Source of the DNA: Francisella sp. SYW-9
Lineage (GTDB): Bacteria > Pseudomonadota > Gammaproteobacteria > Francisellales > Francisellaceae
Length of the DNA stretch: 64,000 bases
NCBI RefSeq assembly: GCF_008711465.1
Contig: NZ_VXKQ01000017.1
Coordinates: forward strand, 1 to 64,000
Direction: 5' to 3'
The position numbers and the translations under genes are program-made. Shown in pieces: positions 26,400-34,284 of the stretch; within the stretch, counting starts at the first letter, position 1, and the number at the start of each line of letters is the position of its first letter. The notes below the pieces were generated by a model. The model saw nothing but the letters and a program-made list of their open reading frames with translations, was not told the origin of the DNA and ran no database searches.

Positions 26400-26867
26400 C
26401 TAAGGTTTTATAACTTTTATATTAAACTCTTTTCTTATATCTTTAAGAGGGATATCCAAATAGCTATCATAGTTATACCAATCCCATTTTTTAGACATTC
26501 TATAGGATTTAAATACTGCTAATAAGCAAATAGGGATATATCCTAGCATTACTAAATAGACTATAAACTTATATTTATATTTTTTGAGATAACTATTTAT
26601 GACAGTTTTATAATCTACAAATTTAAAAAACTCTTTATAACCTTTTAATGTAACATTAGAACCAATTAAAGTCCAAGTATCATTTATAGCTTCTCCTCTA
26701 ATTTCAAAAGGAACAGTTCCAAATAAAACATGGGTAATATCATGATTTCTAAACCATTTGCTAGCCTCATTATGACCATCATTAGAATTTAGGAAAGGAT
26801 AGTTTTGATTATACTCTTTTAAACCTTGTTCTAGAGTAAGTTTACAGTTTTGTTCTAGATATTTCAT
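26400..26867 (-). CDS. Short Coq4-like protein with C-terminal membrane segment
   Basis: A 155-residue protein. Residues 42-46 form HDITH, followed 13 residues later by Glu in IRGEA. This is close to the HDxxH-x11-E metal motif of Coq4-family proteins (ubiquinone assembly), with one extra residue. A hydrophobic segment YKFIVYLVMLGYIPICLLAVF spans about residues 100-120, and the C-terminus has a WDWYNYDSY...IPL pattern. I infer a distant Coq4-like protein at the membrane. The assignment is tentative and no quinone genes adjoin it. Confidence 0.5.
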   Translation of the reverse strand: MKYLEQNCKLTLEQGLKEYNQNYPFLNSNDGHNEASKWFRNHDITHVLFGTVPFEIRGEAINDTWTLIGSNVTLKGYKEFFKFVDYKTVINSYLKKYKYKFIVYLVMLGYIPICLLAVFKSYRMSKKWDWYNYDSYLDIPLKDIRKEFNIKVIKP

Positions 26868-26942
26868 TAGTTATAAATTTCAAAAAATGATTTATATTTA
26901 AGGGATATTATAGATGAAAATTATGATAAAGAACTAAGAAAA

Positions 26943-27256
26943 CTAGTTTTGAGAATCATCTTTAGATTCTTCATTTTTATTGCAACATTTTTTATCAGAC
27001 TCTTCTTTATCACAAGATTTATTACACATAGAATCACAACAATGACTATTTTTATGATACTTAGCAGCAAATAAAACTAAGACTATAGAAATAACAACGA
27101 GCCAAGTATTCTCATGTATAGATCCAGGAAATATGCAAAGAATTAAAGTAATGATTTTTAGTGCTATAGCAACACCAAGTATAGTTAAAAATATTGCTAA
27201 GGCACATAATCCAAACTTTTACCACAAGTTTCACTTTCTTTAAATGGACACTTCAT
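26943..27256 (-). pseudogene. Frameshifted small Cys-rich double-TM protein
   Basis: A strong ribosome site (AAAGGAGAGG) precedes ATG at 27256. The frame reads MKCPFKESETCGK and then stops after 19 codons. Adding one A to the AAAA run (complement of 27217-27220) restores a frame of about 104 codons to the TAG at 26943. It encodes two hydrophobic helices (LCALAIFLTILGVAIALKII and WLVVISIVLVLFAA) and a tail with Cys clusters (HCCDSMCNKSC, KKCCNK). The long intact second frame, lacking any start of its own, shows that it is or recently was a gene. The cause may be mutation, slippage or a sequencing error. Confidence 0.65.
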
Positions 27257-27334
27257 TAGCCTCTCCTTTTGTTTAAATTGCAATTATATTTTATCAATAA
27301 AAACAAACTAAGCATAGAGAATAAAAATTTTTAT

Positions 27335-28207
27335 TTAGTGTCTAGTTATATAGTTTAAGCTAACAGCGAAAAGGATAATTACCAGAGATATCCAAACAGT
27401 TATATTTGATGGATCATGATTTATTAGAATTCCAAAAACAACACCAAATAAAGGTACAAGATAGTTAGTAAAAGATGTAAATATAGGACCGGCAAGATTT
27501 ATAAGAGAGGAGTATAAAAAATAAACAATACCAGCACAAAAAATTCCTAAGTATACTAATGACGATAATGATAATGCTGAGCAGTGAACACTACTATAGT
27601 TAGGTCTAAATATAATTACTAAGATAACTATTTGTATAGTTGAGGAAATAAGAAGGTTTCTTGAGACTATAACAGGGTGATCATCAAAGCAAAATTTACT
27701 TAAGAAAAGTAATGATAAAGCAAAGGATGTTGTTGCTATTAATATAGCAAGTATTCCTAATATATTGAATGAATGATTTTGAGATATCAAATCTGGATAA
27801 AAAAGTACTAAAAGACCAATAAACCCAACAGAAATACTTAATATATTTGATACAGTAATTTTTGATTTCACTATAAAAGGACCTAATAAAACGACAAAGA
27901 AGGGCACAGTTCCTGTTAAAATAGCAGTAATCGAAGGACTAGCAAATTTTTGTCCCCATGGTATTAGCATAAAAGGCATAGTAGCTTCTAAGAAAGCTAT
28001 CAATGAATAAATAGCAAACCCTTTTTTAAAAGGATTTGATCTTAGACCTAATAAATAGCAAACACAGCAAAGTACAATACAGCCAATAGAAGATCTCGCT
28101 AAAGCAATAAGTATAGGAGGAAAATTTTCAATAGCTTCTTTTTGAACTATAAATTGGGATCCCCAAATAAGACCTATGGCAAGAAGAAGAGAATATTTTT
28201 TTAACAT
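27335..28207 (-). CDS. EamA/DMT-family transporter
   Basis: A 290-residue inner-membrane protein with ten hydrophobic segments arranged as two EamA repeats (first LIWGSQFIVQKEAI, second starting near ILGILAILIATTSFALS). DMT members export metabolites or amino acids. The second half contains the usual YSSLINLAGPIFTSFTNYLVPLFGVVFG. It is monocistronic and the substrate is unknown. Confidence 0.8.
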   Translation of the reverse strand: MLKKYSLLLAIGLIWGSQFIVQKEAIENFPPILIALARSSIGCIVLCCVCYLLGLRSNPFKKGFAIYSLIAFLEATMPFMLIPWGQKFASPSITAILTGTVPFFVVLLGPFIVKSKITVSNILSISVGFIGLLVLFYPDLISQNHSFNILGILAILIATTSFALSLLFLSKFCFDDHPVIVSRNLLISSTIQIVILVIIFRPNYSSVHCSALSLSSLVYLGIFCAGIVYFLYSSLINLAGPIFTSFTNYLVPLFGVVFGILINHDPSNITVWISLVIILFAVSLNYITRH

Positions 28208-28294
28208 TTTTATTTAATATTATATTAACAAGTTGCTAATTTTATATAAATTTTTTTAATAATGCTAGAGATAGAAAAAATAGAATATTAATTA

Positions 28295-28453
28295 TTACCA
28301 GAAAAAATCATGATTATTATTTGTTTTATTGGTGAGTAATTTGCCGTAGTTATTTTTTGCTAAAGGTGTTGTAGAAAAATGATCTGGCCTATGCTGGAGT
28401 CCACAGCCACTTAAAAATATTATTAAAAAAATAAATAGAAAGATTTTTTTCAT
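28295..28453 (-). CDS. Small lipoprotein, LptM/YifL-like N-terminus
   Basis: A 52-residue protein. MKKIFLFIFLIIFLSGCGLQ is a clean lipoprotein signal with lipobox LSGC, and the residues after Cys (GLQHRPDHF) resemble the CGLKGPLYFP start of LptM/YifL, the small lipoprotein that aids LptD maturation. The remainder is Asn/Lys-rich and ends in DFFW. The resemblance covers about ten residues, so LptM identity is only a suggestion. The secreted-lipoprotein call is firmer. Confidence 0.65.
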   Translation of the reverse strand: MKKIFLFIFLIIFLSGCGLQHRPDHFSTTPLAKNNYGKLLTNKTNNNHDFFW

Positions 28454-28621
28454 TTTATAATATTTATAATTGTTATCTACTATTTAAATAATATCTTTTT
28501 GTAAATTAATTTAATAGTGCTAGATTAAAAAATAGTATCTTTGGTATGTCATTGCTTTATTTATTTTTTAAAATAAATAGTATGGTATAAAAAATATAAT
28601 AAATTTAGAGAAGCTATCGCC

Positions 28622-29290
28622 ATGATGAATGAAGAATATTTATTAGATAATTATGAAAGACCTAAATTACAAACTCCTGATGGAAGCAAAAAAATATTAC
28701 TACATTCATGTTGTGCACCATGTGCTGGAGAAGTAATGGATGCACTAGCGGCATCAGATATAGATGTTACTATATATTTTTATAATCCAAATATTCATCC
28801 AACTGAAGAGTACATAATTAGGAAAGAAGAAAATAAAAGATATGCTGATAAGTTAGGTATGGCATTTGTAGATGCTGATTATGATAAAGATAATTGGTTT
28901 AGTTTAGCTAAAGGGATGGAAGATGAGCCAGAAAGAGGCATTAGATGTACAATGTGTTTTGATATGAGATTTGTCAAAACAGCTGAATATGCGAGTAAAA
29001 ATGGATTTACTTTAATATCTAGTACGCTAGGAATTTCTAAGTGGAAAAATATGGAGCAAATAAATACCTCAGGTAAAAAGGCAGCTTCTTTATTTGAAAA
29101 TATACAATACTGGGATTTTAATTGGCGTAAAAAAGGTGGCTCTTATAGGATGTTAGAAATATCTAAAAAAGAGAAATTTTATCAGCAAGAATATTGTGGC
29201 TGTGCATATAGCCTTAGAGATACTAATAAATGGCGAGTTGAAAATGGTAAAGAGAAGATTAAAAGAGGCGTTAAGTATTACTCAAATTAG
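28622..29290 (+). CDS. queH: Epoxyqueuosine reductase QueH
   Basis: A 222-residue enzyme for the last step of queuosine synthesis in tRNA anticodons, a non-homologous alternative to the B12-dependent QueG. The DUF208 Cys pattern is complete: HSCCAPC at residues 29-34, RCTMCFDMR, and a late YCGCAYS, which together bind the Fe-S cluster and second iron. [13 protein letters not shown] and the final basic tail are also family features. It is a stand-alone gene whose stop overlaps the convergent gene by four bases. Two adjacent ATGs make the start uncertain by one codon. Confidence 0.92.
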   Translation: MMNEEYLLDNYERPKLQTPDGSKKILLHSCCAPCAGEVMDALAASDIDVTIYFYNPNIHPTEEYIIRKEENKRYADKLGMAFVDADYDKDNWFSLAKGMEDEPERGIRCTMCFDMRFVKTAEYASKNGFTLISSTLGISKWKNMEQINTSGKKAASLFENIQYWDFNWRKKGGSYRMLEISKKEKFYQQEYCGCAYSLRDTNKWRVENGKEKIKRGVKYYSN

Positions 29291-29658
29291 ATTTTAAACT
29301 CTTTAATTATCACATCAATATTAGATGTTTTCTTTATTGATTTATGAATCTCATCAGATGTATGATCTGGTTTTGTTTTAACAACAAAGCTTAAAGAACT
29401 AGACTTTTTATATAGTCTATTAATAATACTTTTCTTAGAGTTATCTTCTAGTAAAGTAACTTCATATCCTACTTTTTTTTCAAGGTTGTACCAGCAATCC
29501 ATTACGTAGTTTCTTATTGTCTCATCACTAATTCTATTAGCTACATGAGTCATATTTACTTCTTGTATTCTATTATGATTATCTGAGATATAGTGAGATT
29601 TTATAACTGATAATAAAAGTCTCATCTGTCGGTTTTCAACTAAGATACTCTTGTACAT
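29287..29658 (-). CDS. Hypothetical protein, 123 residues
   Basis: I do not recognise this soluble, slightly basic protein. It has an N-terminal helical region ([14 protein letters not shown]) and a C-terminal mixed region rich in Lys/Ser ([20 protein letters not shown]) with no Cys or known motif. A strong AAGGAG site precedes the ATG. It is the last of a possible three-gene series of very small ORFs (29755-29862 and 29636-29737). Confidence 0.6.
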   Translation of the reverse strand: MYKSILVENRQMRLLLSVIKSHYISDNHNRIQEVNMTHVANRISDETIRNYVMDCWYNLEKKVGYEVTLLEDNSKKSIINRLYKKSSSLSFVVKTKPDHTSDEIHKSIKKTSNIDVIIKEFKI

Positions 29659-29737
29659 GATTAGTCTCCTTATAGTTGCTAAATAAAGTAGATTTATTAG
29701 TAAATAATAATTTTTCTTTTTTATTATTTTCTTGCAT
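29636..29737 (-). CDS. Possible 33-residue small ORF
   Basis: ATG at 29737 is preceded by GTAGG at fair spacing. The frame encodes a hydrophilic Asn/Lys-rich peptide (MQENNKKEKLLF start) and overlaps the start of the 123-residue gene by 23 bases, containing that gene's ribosome site. It could be a coupled leader peptide or chance. Confidence 0.25.
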   Translation of the reverse strand: MQENNKKEKLLFTNKSTLFSNYKETNHVQEYLS

Positions 29738-29754
29738 CTTTAAACCTACTTTTG

Positions 29755-29862
29755 TTATTTACCTTTTGTATAAAAAACTTCATTTATAAAAAGTACTATA
29801 AGGAGTACGGAAATTAATCTTAGCACTTTTTTTGCTCTAAAATAGGCTTGAATTTTTTTCAA
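29755..29862 (-). CDS. Small basic single-TM protein, 35 residues
   Basis: TTG at 29862 follows AAGGAGAGC with an eight-base gap. The peptide has a basic amphipathic start (KKIQAYFRAKK) and one membrane segment (LRLISVLLIVLFI), then a short polar tail. It looks like a bacterial small membrane protein or a holin/toxin-like peptide; no family is recognised. It is probably transcribed with the genes downstream on the minus strand. Confidence 0.45.
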   Translation of the reverse strand: MKKIQAYFRAKKVLRLISVLLIVLFINEVFYTKGK

Positions 29863-30070
29863 AATTGCTCTCCTTATTGATATTTCTAGATAAATGAATA
29901 TATAAAAAATTCTTATATATTTTTTGCTTGACTTAATGACTAATTTTTAGGTTTGATATTATATTAGAGTTGAAAAGTAGAGCTAGTAATAGTTACAGCA
30001 TATTATAAAAATATCTGAGAGTCAGCGTGCTATATAAACTGTAAAATTTTGCTATATTAAATTATGAGAT

Positions 30071-31279
30071 CTAAGGAGATAGAGTTGTAATTTTCTTTTT
30101 TGACAAAAAGATAAATGAAAAAACACAGAAGATAAAAGGTAGTATCATAATAAAATAGGTTATGATAAGGCCATCATATCCATAATGAGTCAAGTGAGCA
30201 CCTATACCACTAAAAATAAAAGCCATTAAATTTTGTATTAATCCAATAGCAGACGCTGCTGTACCTCTTCTAAGAGGGTGTCTATGAATAGCCTCACTAA
30301 CTAAGTTGGCTAAACCAAAGCCCGAGCCAATTGTCATAATAAAAAATGGTGTCATTAATAGCCATCCAGATAGATGAATTCCTGCTATTTTTGAGACTAT
30401 TACAATAATAAGAGTTAATATAAATATGCTACTTGCCATAATAAATAGCTTAATAACAGACACATCTAATTTTAGGAGTAGCTTTGATATGTATCCTCCT
30501 ATGATAAAAGCAACGGATATAGGAATGAAAAATAGACTAAAGTCTTGTGTAGAATAGTGTAACTTAGCTAGTAAAAAAGGTACTTCAGATAAGTAAGTTG
30601 GGGCCGACATATATATAAACGAGCTAGCGAAAGCTAATAATAAAAATCTAATATCACTAAATATATGTCTGTATTGTTCCAATATAGATATAATAATATG
30701 ACGTTCATGGTGCTGCTTGTTTTTTAAAAGAACACTTGGTGGAAGTTTTAACTGTATAGCTAAAACAAGCATTACTAAAGCTAGGATTGCTAGAAATATA
30801 AAAATACCATGCCAAGATGTATAAGACATTAACACTCCACCAACAAGAGGTGCTAATGCTGGCATTGAGCCAATTATTATAAAACCTGTATTTATTAGAT
30901 GCTTTGCTTTTTTCTCAAAAAAAATAAATGTAAGTAATTGCCATAATGAAAGAGCGCATGCGGCACTTAAACCTTGTAGTAGTCGAGCTACTACAAATAT
31001 ATGAATATTAGTTGAGAAAGTTGCTATGATGCTTGCTAAGATATAGATAATAATTCCTAAGCTTAGTATTTTTTTTGGATTAATATGATCTGATAGTGCA
31101 CCATATATTGGAATACCAATAGCAAGTCCTAACATATATAAGCTGATAGTCATACCCATATAAGCTTTTGTTGTTATAAAGCTTGCTTGTAATGAGGGTA
31201 TTGCAGGCAAGTATATATTAACAGTTAGCATAGACAACAATGCTAACAAATAGATTAATATTTTAGTTTTTTTCATCAC
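30071..31279 (-). CDS. Bcr/CflA-type multidrug efflux MFS transporter
   Basis: A 402-residue inner-membrane drug:H+ antiporter with 12 segments. Family cues are the first helix NIYLPAIPSLQASF, the loop GALSDHINPKKIL and segment 4 VARLLQGLSAACALSLWQ. Relatives export bicyclomycin, chloramphenicol or sulfonamides. It may start at either of the two Met codons. No regulator adjoins it. Confidence 0.85.
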   Translation of the reverse strand: MMKKTKILIYLLALLSMLTVNIYLPAIPSLQASFITTKAYMGMTISLYMLGLAIGIPIYGALSDHINPKKILSLGIIIYILASIIATFSTNIHIFVVARLLQGLSAACALSLWQLLTFIFFEKKAKHLINTGFIIIGSMPALAPLVGGVLMSYTSWHGIFIFLAILALVMLVLAIQLKLPPSVLLKNKQHHERHIIISILEQYRHIFSDIRFLLLAFASSFIYMSAPTYLSEVPFLLAKLHYSTQDFSLFFIPISVAFIIGGYISKLLLKLDVSVIKLFIMASSIFILTLIIVIVSKIAGIHLSGWLLMTPFFIMTIGSGFGLANLVSEAIHRHPLRRGTAASAIGLIQNLMAFIFSGIGAHLTHYGYDGLIITYFIMILPFIFCVFSFIFLSKKKITTLSP

Positions 31280-31441
31280 AAGGATTTTCCTAAACCATTA
31301 TGCGATATAGTGTATTGAAATACTATTTATAAATAATGGTTAAAGCAAGAACTTTATGGCATATGTATTACCCATTTTGAATATATATGCTAATCTTAAA
31401 TAATAATATATTGAGGTAATAATTTGTTTGAAAATAATAAT

Positions 31442-31862
31442 TGGTGGAGGCGGCGGGATTTGAACCCGCGTCCACAAACTCTCCGTCCTTGGATCTACAT
31501 GCTTAGGCTAATCTATTTAAGTTTAGCTTAGCTATTCCCCAATTAGCCAGGGTAATAGTTAGCGAGTCTGTTAAATACAGCCTGAACTTCCAGACAAAAA
31601 GCAAAGACCGTCTTATGCGGAATATGAACGGATGTAAAGATAGTGTCATAAGAAAGACTATCATATCCGTGCGCATCTAGGTTCTTAAGCTAGACTAGGC
31701 AGCTTTAGCAACAGCAGCAAAGTTGCTGTCGTTAGCCGCTACGCGGTTTGCTTTTTTATTGCCAGTTATTATCGGCATTTGTACTGTTATTAACGAGGTT
31801 ACGGTACTTCCTCGGCATGCACCTTAGATTTTGACATTCATGTCGAAACCATATTCGCCCCC
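31442..31862 (-). ncRNA. ssrA: tmRNA (trans-translation RNA)
   Basis: A 421-nt single-piece tmRNA. The tRNA-like ends pair (GGGGGCG at 31856-31862 with CGCCTCC before ACCA). The T-arm GCGGGTTCAAATCCCGC is at the 3' side and GGTTTCGACAT near the 5' end. The internal tag reads GNKKANRVAANDSNFAAV and then AKAA-stop, ending in the protease signal Ala-Ala. It rescues stalled ribosomes with SmpB. Confidence 0.97.
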
Positions 31863-31876
31863 ATTAGGGTGGATAC

Positions 31877-31905
31877 AATTTATCTCTTATTTGGCTAAAT
31901 GTCAA
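31877..31905 (-). promoter_or_regulatory. Sigma70 promoter of ssrA
   Basis: On the minus strand TTGACA (31900-31905) and TAAATT (31877-31882) are 17 bases apart. They lie 15 bases ahead of the mature tmRNA 5' end, allowing a short 5' leader that RNase P would remove. The -35 is perfect. Confidence 0.75.
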
Positions 31906-31919
31906 ATTTATATGATTAA

Positions 31920-33143
31920 TTAGAATAAAACGTAGATAGCTGACGAAAGAGCGATAACTCCCACAGCTAGGATAAATATATCAGCAATTAGATTTTTGTA
32001 TGTTTTTAGGTATTTGATTTGATAGATACTATATATAGGCATAATAAATAATATAACAGCTAGCACAAGACCGCCGATACTAGAGATCATATCTAAGATA
32101 TTAGGGTTTAAATACGCCACAAGCCAACATAGTAAAAATACAACCGTAAGAGTTATAGGTTTTATATTTTCTTCTTTTATTCTATTTTTTGTTATTTTGC
32201 AAACTATACCATCTATACCTTCTTTTGAGCCTAAGTAGTGACCAAAGAATGATTTACTCATAGCAATTAGAGCTATTAAAGGAGCTATGTATTTTAATAA
32301 AGGATTATTAAAATGGTCTGCTAAAAATGAAAGGATAGAAATATTTTGTTGTTTTGCTAATTCTAGGTCATCAGGTCTTAGTGTTAGCATTGAACTAAAG
32401 ACAAATATCACTACTGTAACAATCATTAAAACATTACTGTAAGCAATAATCTTTGAAGCTTTACCATCAGCATTTTGCTTATATTTTTTCTTTGTATAGA
32501 CAGCTAATGAAGAAATAATTGGTGAATGATTAAAAGAAAAAATAAGCACGGGCATAATTATCCAAATAGCTAATATAACTCCTGAAAAAGAGTGATTATG
32601 CTCAAAGCTAGTATAGATTATAGAAAAATTCCAATAAGGTATCATCCATAGAGATAGAGCTATTAAGGCAAAAATAAATGGAAAAACCAAAAAGCTCATA
32701 ACTCTAATAATAAGCTTTTGACCAAAATTAATAATAAATACAAGAACTATGATAGTTAAAAAGCTTAAGAGAAGTCGGTTAGGAACTTCACAGTGTATTT
32801 GGTGTGAGTAAAAGTTTGCAAGTGTGTTTGTAATACCAACACTATAAACAAGTAATATAGGTAGTATTGCGAAAAGGTATAAAATATTGAAAAATATTCC
32901 TCCAATCTTACCAAAATAATCATCAGCGACTACAGTTATATCCGAGCTTGTATTTGGGTTTGATATTACAAATCTACATAGAGCTCTATGAGATAAAAAA
33001 ACCATAGGAAATATAAAGAGTAAAACAATACAAACCGGAACTATTCCTGAGATACCTGTTTGGATAGGTAAAAATAATACACCTGCGCCAATAGCTGTAC
33101 CAAATAAGCTAAGTGACCACATTAAGTCTTCATTTCTTTTCAT
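31920..33143 (-). CDS. Serine/threonine transporter, SdaC-like (HAAAP family)
   Basis: A 407-residue inner-membrane amino acid:H+ symporter with 11 predicted segments. It begins with LSLFGTAIGAGVLFLPIQ, the HAAAP substrate-site helix. IFSFNHSPIISSLAVY, MSKSFFGHYLGSKEG and the C-terminal Gly-rich segments match SdaC/TdcC-type carriers. Serine is the likeliest substrate; threonine or another amino acid is possible. It lies directly upstream of ssrA on the same strand but has its own stop 58 bases before the tmRNA. Confidence 0.85.
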   Translation of the reverse strand: MKRNEDLMWSLSLFGTAIGAGVLFLPIQTGISGIVPVCIVLLFIFPMVFLSHRALCRFVISNPNTSSDITVVADDYFGKIGGIFFNILYLFAILPILLVYSVGITNTLANFYSHQIHCEVPNRLLLSFLTIIVLVFIINFGQKLIIRVMSFLVFPFIFALIALSLWMIPYWNFSIIYTSFEHNHSFSGVILAIWIIMPVLIFSFNHSPIISSLAVYTKKKYKQNADGKASKIIAYSNVLMIVTVVIFVFSSMLTLRPDDLELAKQQNISILSFLADHFNNPLLKYIAPLIALIAMSKSFFGHYLGSKEGIDGIVCKITKNRIKEENIKPITLTVVFLLCWLVAYLNPNILDMISSIGGLVLAVILFIMPIYSIYQIKYLKTYKNLIADIFILAVGVIALSSAIYVLF

Positions 33144-33253
33144 ACTAAGCTTAATAAAAGTTATAGAAACTTATACTAATAATTAAAAAAATAGTTAATA
33201 GACTTTAATGTAAAGTCAGATTTTTGTCAAAATATAGATGAAAAAATGAAGAA

Positions 33254-34180
33254 TTATTTTTGAGATTTTAACAATGAATAAAGTAAAGACATTCTAATAG
33301 GTATACTATATCTAACCTGTTCAAAGTACTTTGAACAACTAAGCTCATCTATAGATCTGTCCATTTCATCAACTCTTGGTAGGGGATGAAGGATTATAAA
33401 ATTACTTTCTGTTGATATATGTTTTCTATCAAGATAGCAAAGATCTTTATTTTTTAGGTAGCTTTCTTCATTAGGAAATCTTTCTCTCTGTACTCTTGTT
33501 ACATAAAGCACATCTAAATCTTTTAGCGCTTCAGCGCTTACCTCTTCTAGTTCAGTAAAAGAGTTACCATTCTCTTTTATAAAATCTCTAAGTTTTTCAG
33601 GTATTTGTAATTCTTTTGAGGATATGAACTTAAACGAAGCATTATACTTAGCAAGGATATTTGTCAAAGAATGAACAGTACGACCATATTTTAGATCACC
33701 AATAAAACCTATCTTTAGATTATCGAGAGAGCCTTTCTCAGAATAAATAGTATATAAATCAACTAGAGATTGAGTAGGGTGCTCATTATCGCCATCACCA
33801 GCATTTATAACAGGAGACTCTACATATTTAGAAAATTCTTCGACACTATGAGGTTTAGGGTGACGCATAACTATAATATCTGCGTATTGATCCATCATTC
33901 TACCTGTATCATCAAGAGTTTCACCTTTTTGAGTAGAACTTGAAGAGCCATTTTCTAGAGAGATAACTTTTCCTCCAAGTCTGTTCATAGCTGATTCAAA
34001 TGAGAATCTAGTCCTAGTACTTGGCTCAAAGAATAAAGAAGCTAAAACCTTGTTCTCTAGATCTTTTATAGGCTCTGATTTAGCTAATTTATCTTTATAG
34101 ATATCAGCTTGGTGAAAAAGGTTTGATAGATCATTTTTATCTATTTGATCGCCGCGTAGAAGTTTTTTAAATGATAGCAT
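33254..34180 (-). CDS. pyrB: Aspartate carbamoyltransferase catalytic subunit
   Basis: A 308-residue enzyme that joins carbamoyl phosphate to aspartate, the committed step of pyrimidine synthesis. The carbamoyl-phosphate loop FFEPSTRTRFSFESA is intact, with NAGDGDNEHPTQSLVD and FIGDLKYGRTVHS following and the C-terminal ILHPLPRVDE. No regulatory subunit (pyrI) is present nearby. It is the third gene after carA-carB but separated from carB by a 66-bp twin-hairpin element that might lower read-through. Confidence 0.97.
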   Translation of the reverse strand: MLSFKKLLRGDQIDKNDLSNLFHQADIYKDKLAKSEPIKDLENKVLASLFFEPSTRTRFSFESAMNRLGGKVISLENGSSSSTQKGETLDDTGRMMDQYADIIVMRHPKPHSVEEFSKYVESPVINAGDGDNEHPTQSLVDLYTIYSEKGSLDNLKIGFIGDLKYGRTVHSLTNILAKYNASFKFISSKELQIPEKLRDFIKENGNSFTELEEVSAEALKDLDVLYVTRVQRERFPNEESYLKNKDLCYLDRKHISTESNFIILHPLPRVDEMDRSIDELSCSKYFEQVRYSIPIRMSLLYSLLKSQK

Positions 34181-34200
34181 TTGTAATCTCCATTGAAGCT

Positions 34201-34266
34201 TGTCATTCCCTCGAAGGAGGGAATCTCAGAAATATTAGACAGATACCTGCCTGCGCAGGTATGACA
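34201..34266. repeat. 66-bp twin-hairpin intergenic element
   Basis: The element is bounded by TGTCAT and ATGACA. It contains two perfect 8-bp hairpins: ATTCCCTC/GAGGGAAT with loop GAAG (34205-34224) and ATACCTGC/GCAGGTAT with loop CTGC (34243-34262). It fills most of the pyrB-carB gap. Such REP/MITE-like units are usually multicopy; this is the only copy here. Confidence 0.85.
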
Positions 34267-34284
34267 ATTATACTATGTGTATAA

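Noticed and set aside
28454-28621. PreQ1 riboswitch ahead of queH
   Set aside because: No compact pseudoknot with the C-rich/A-rich pattern is visible, and the gap is plain AT-rich sequence.
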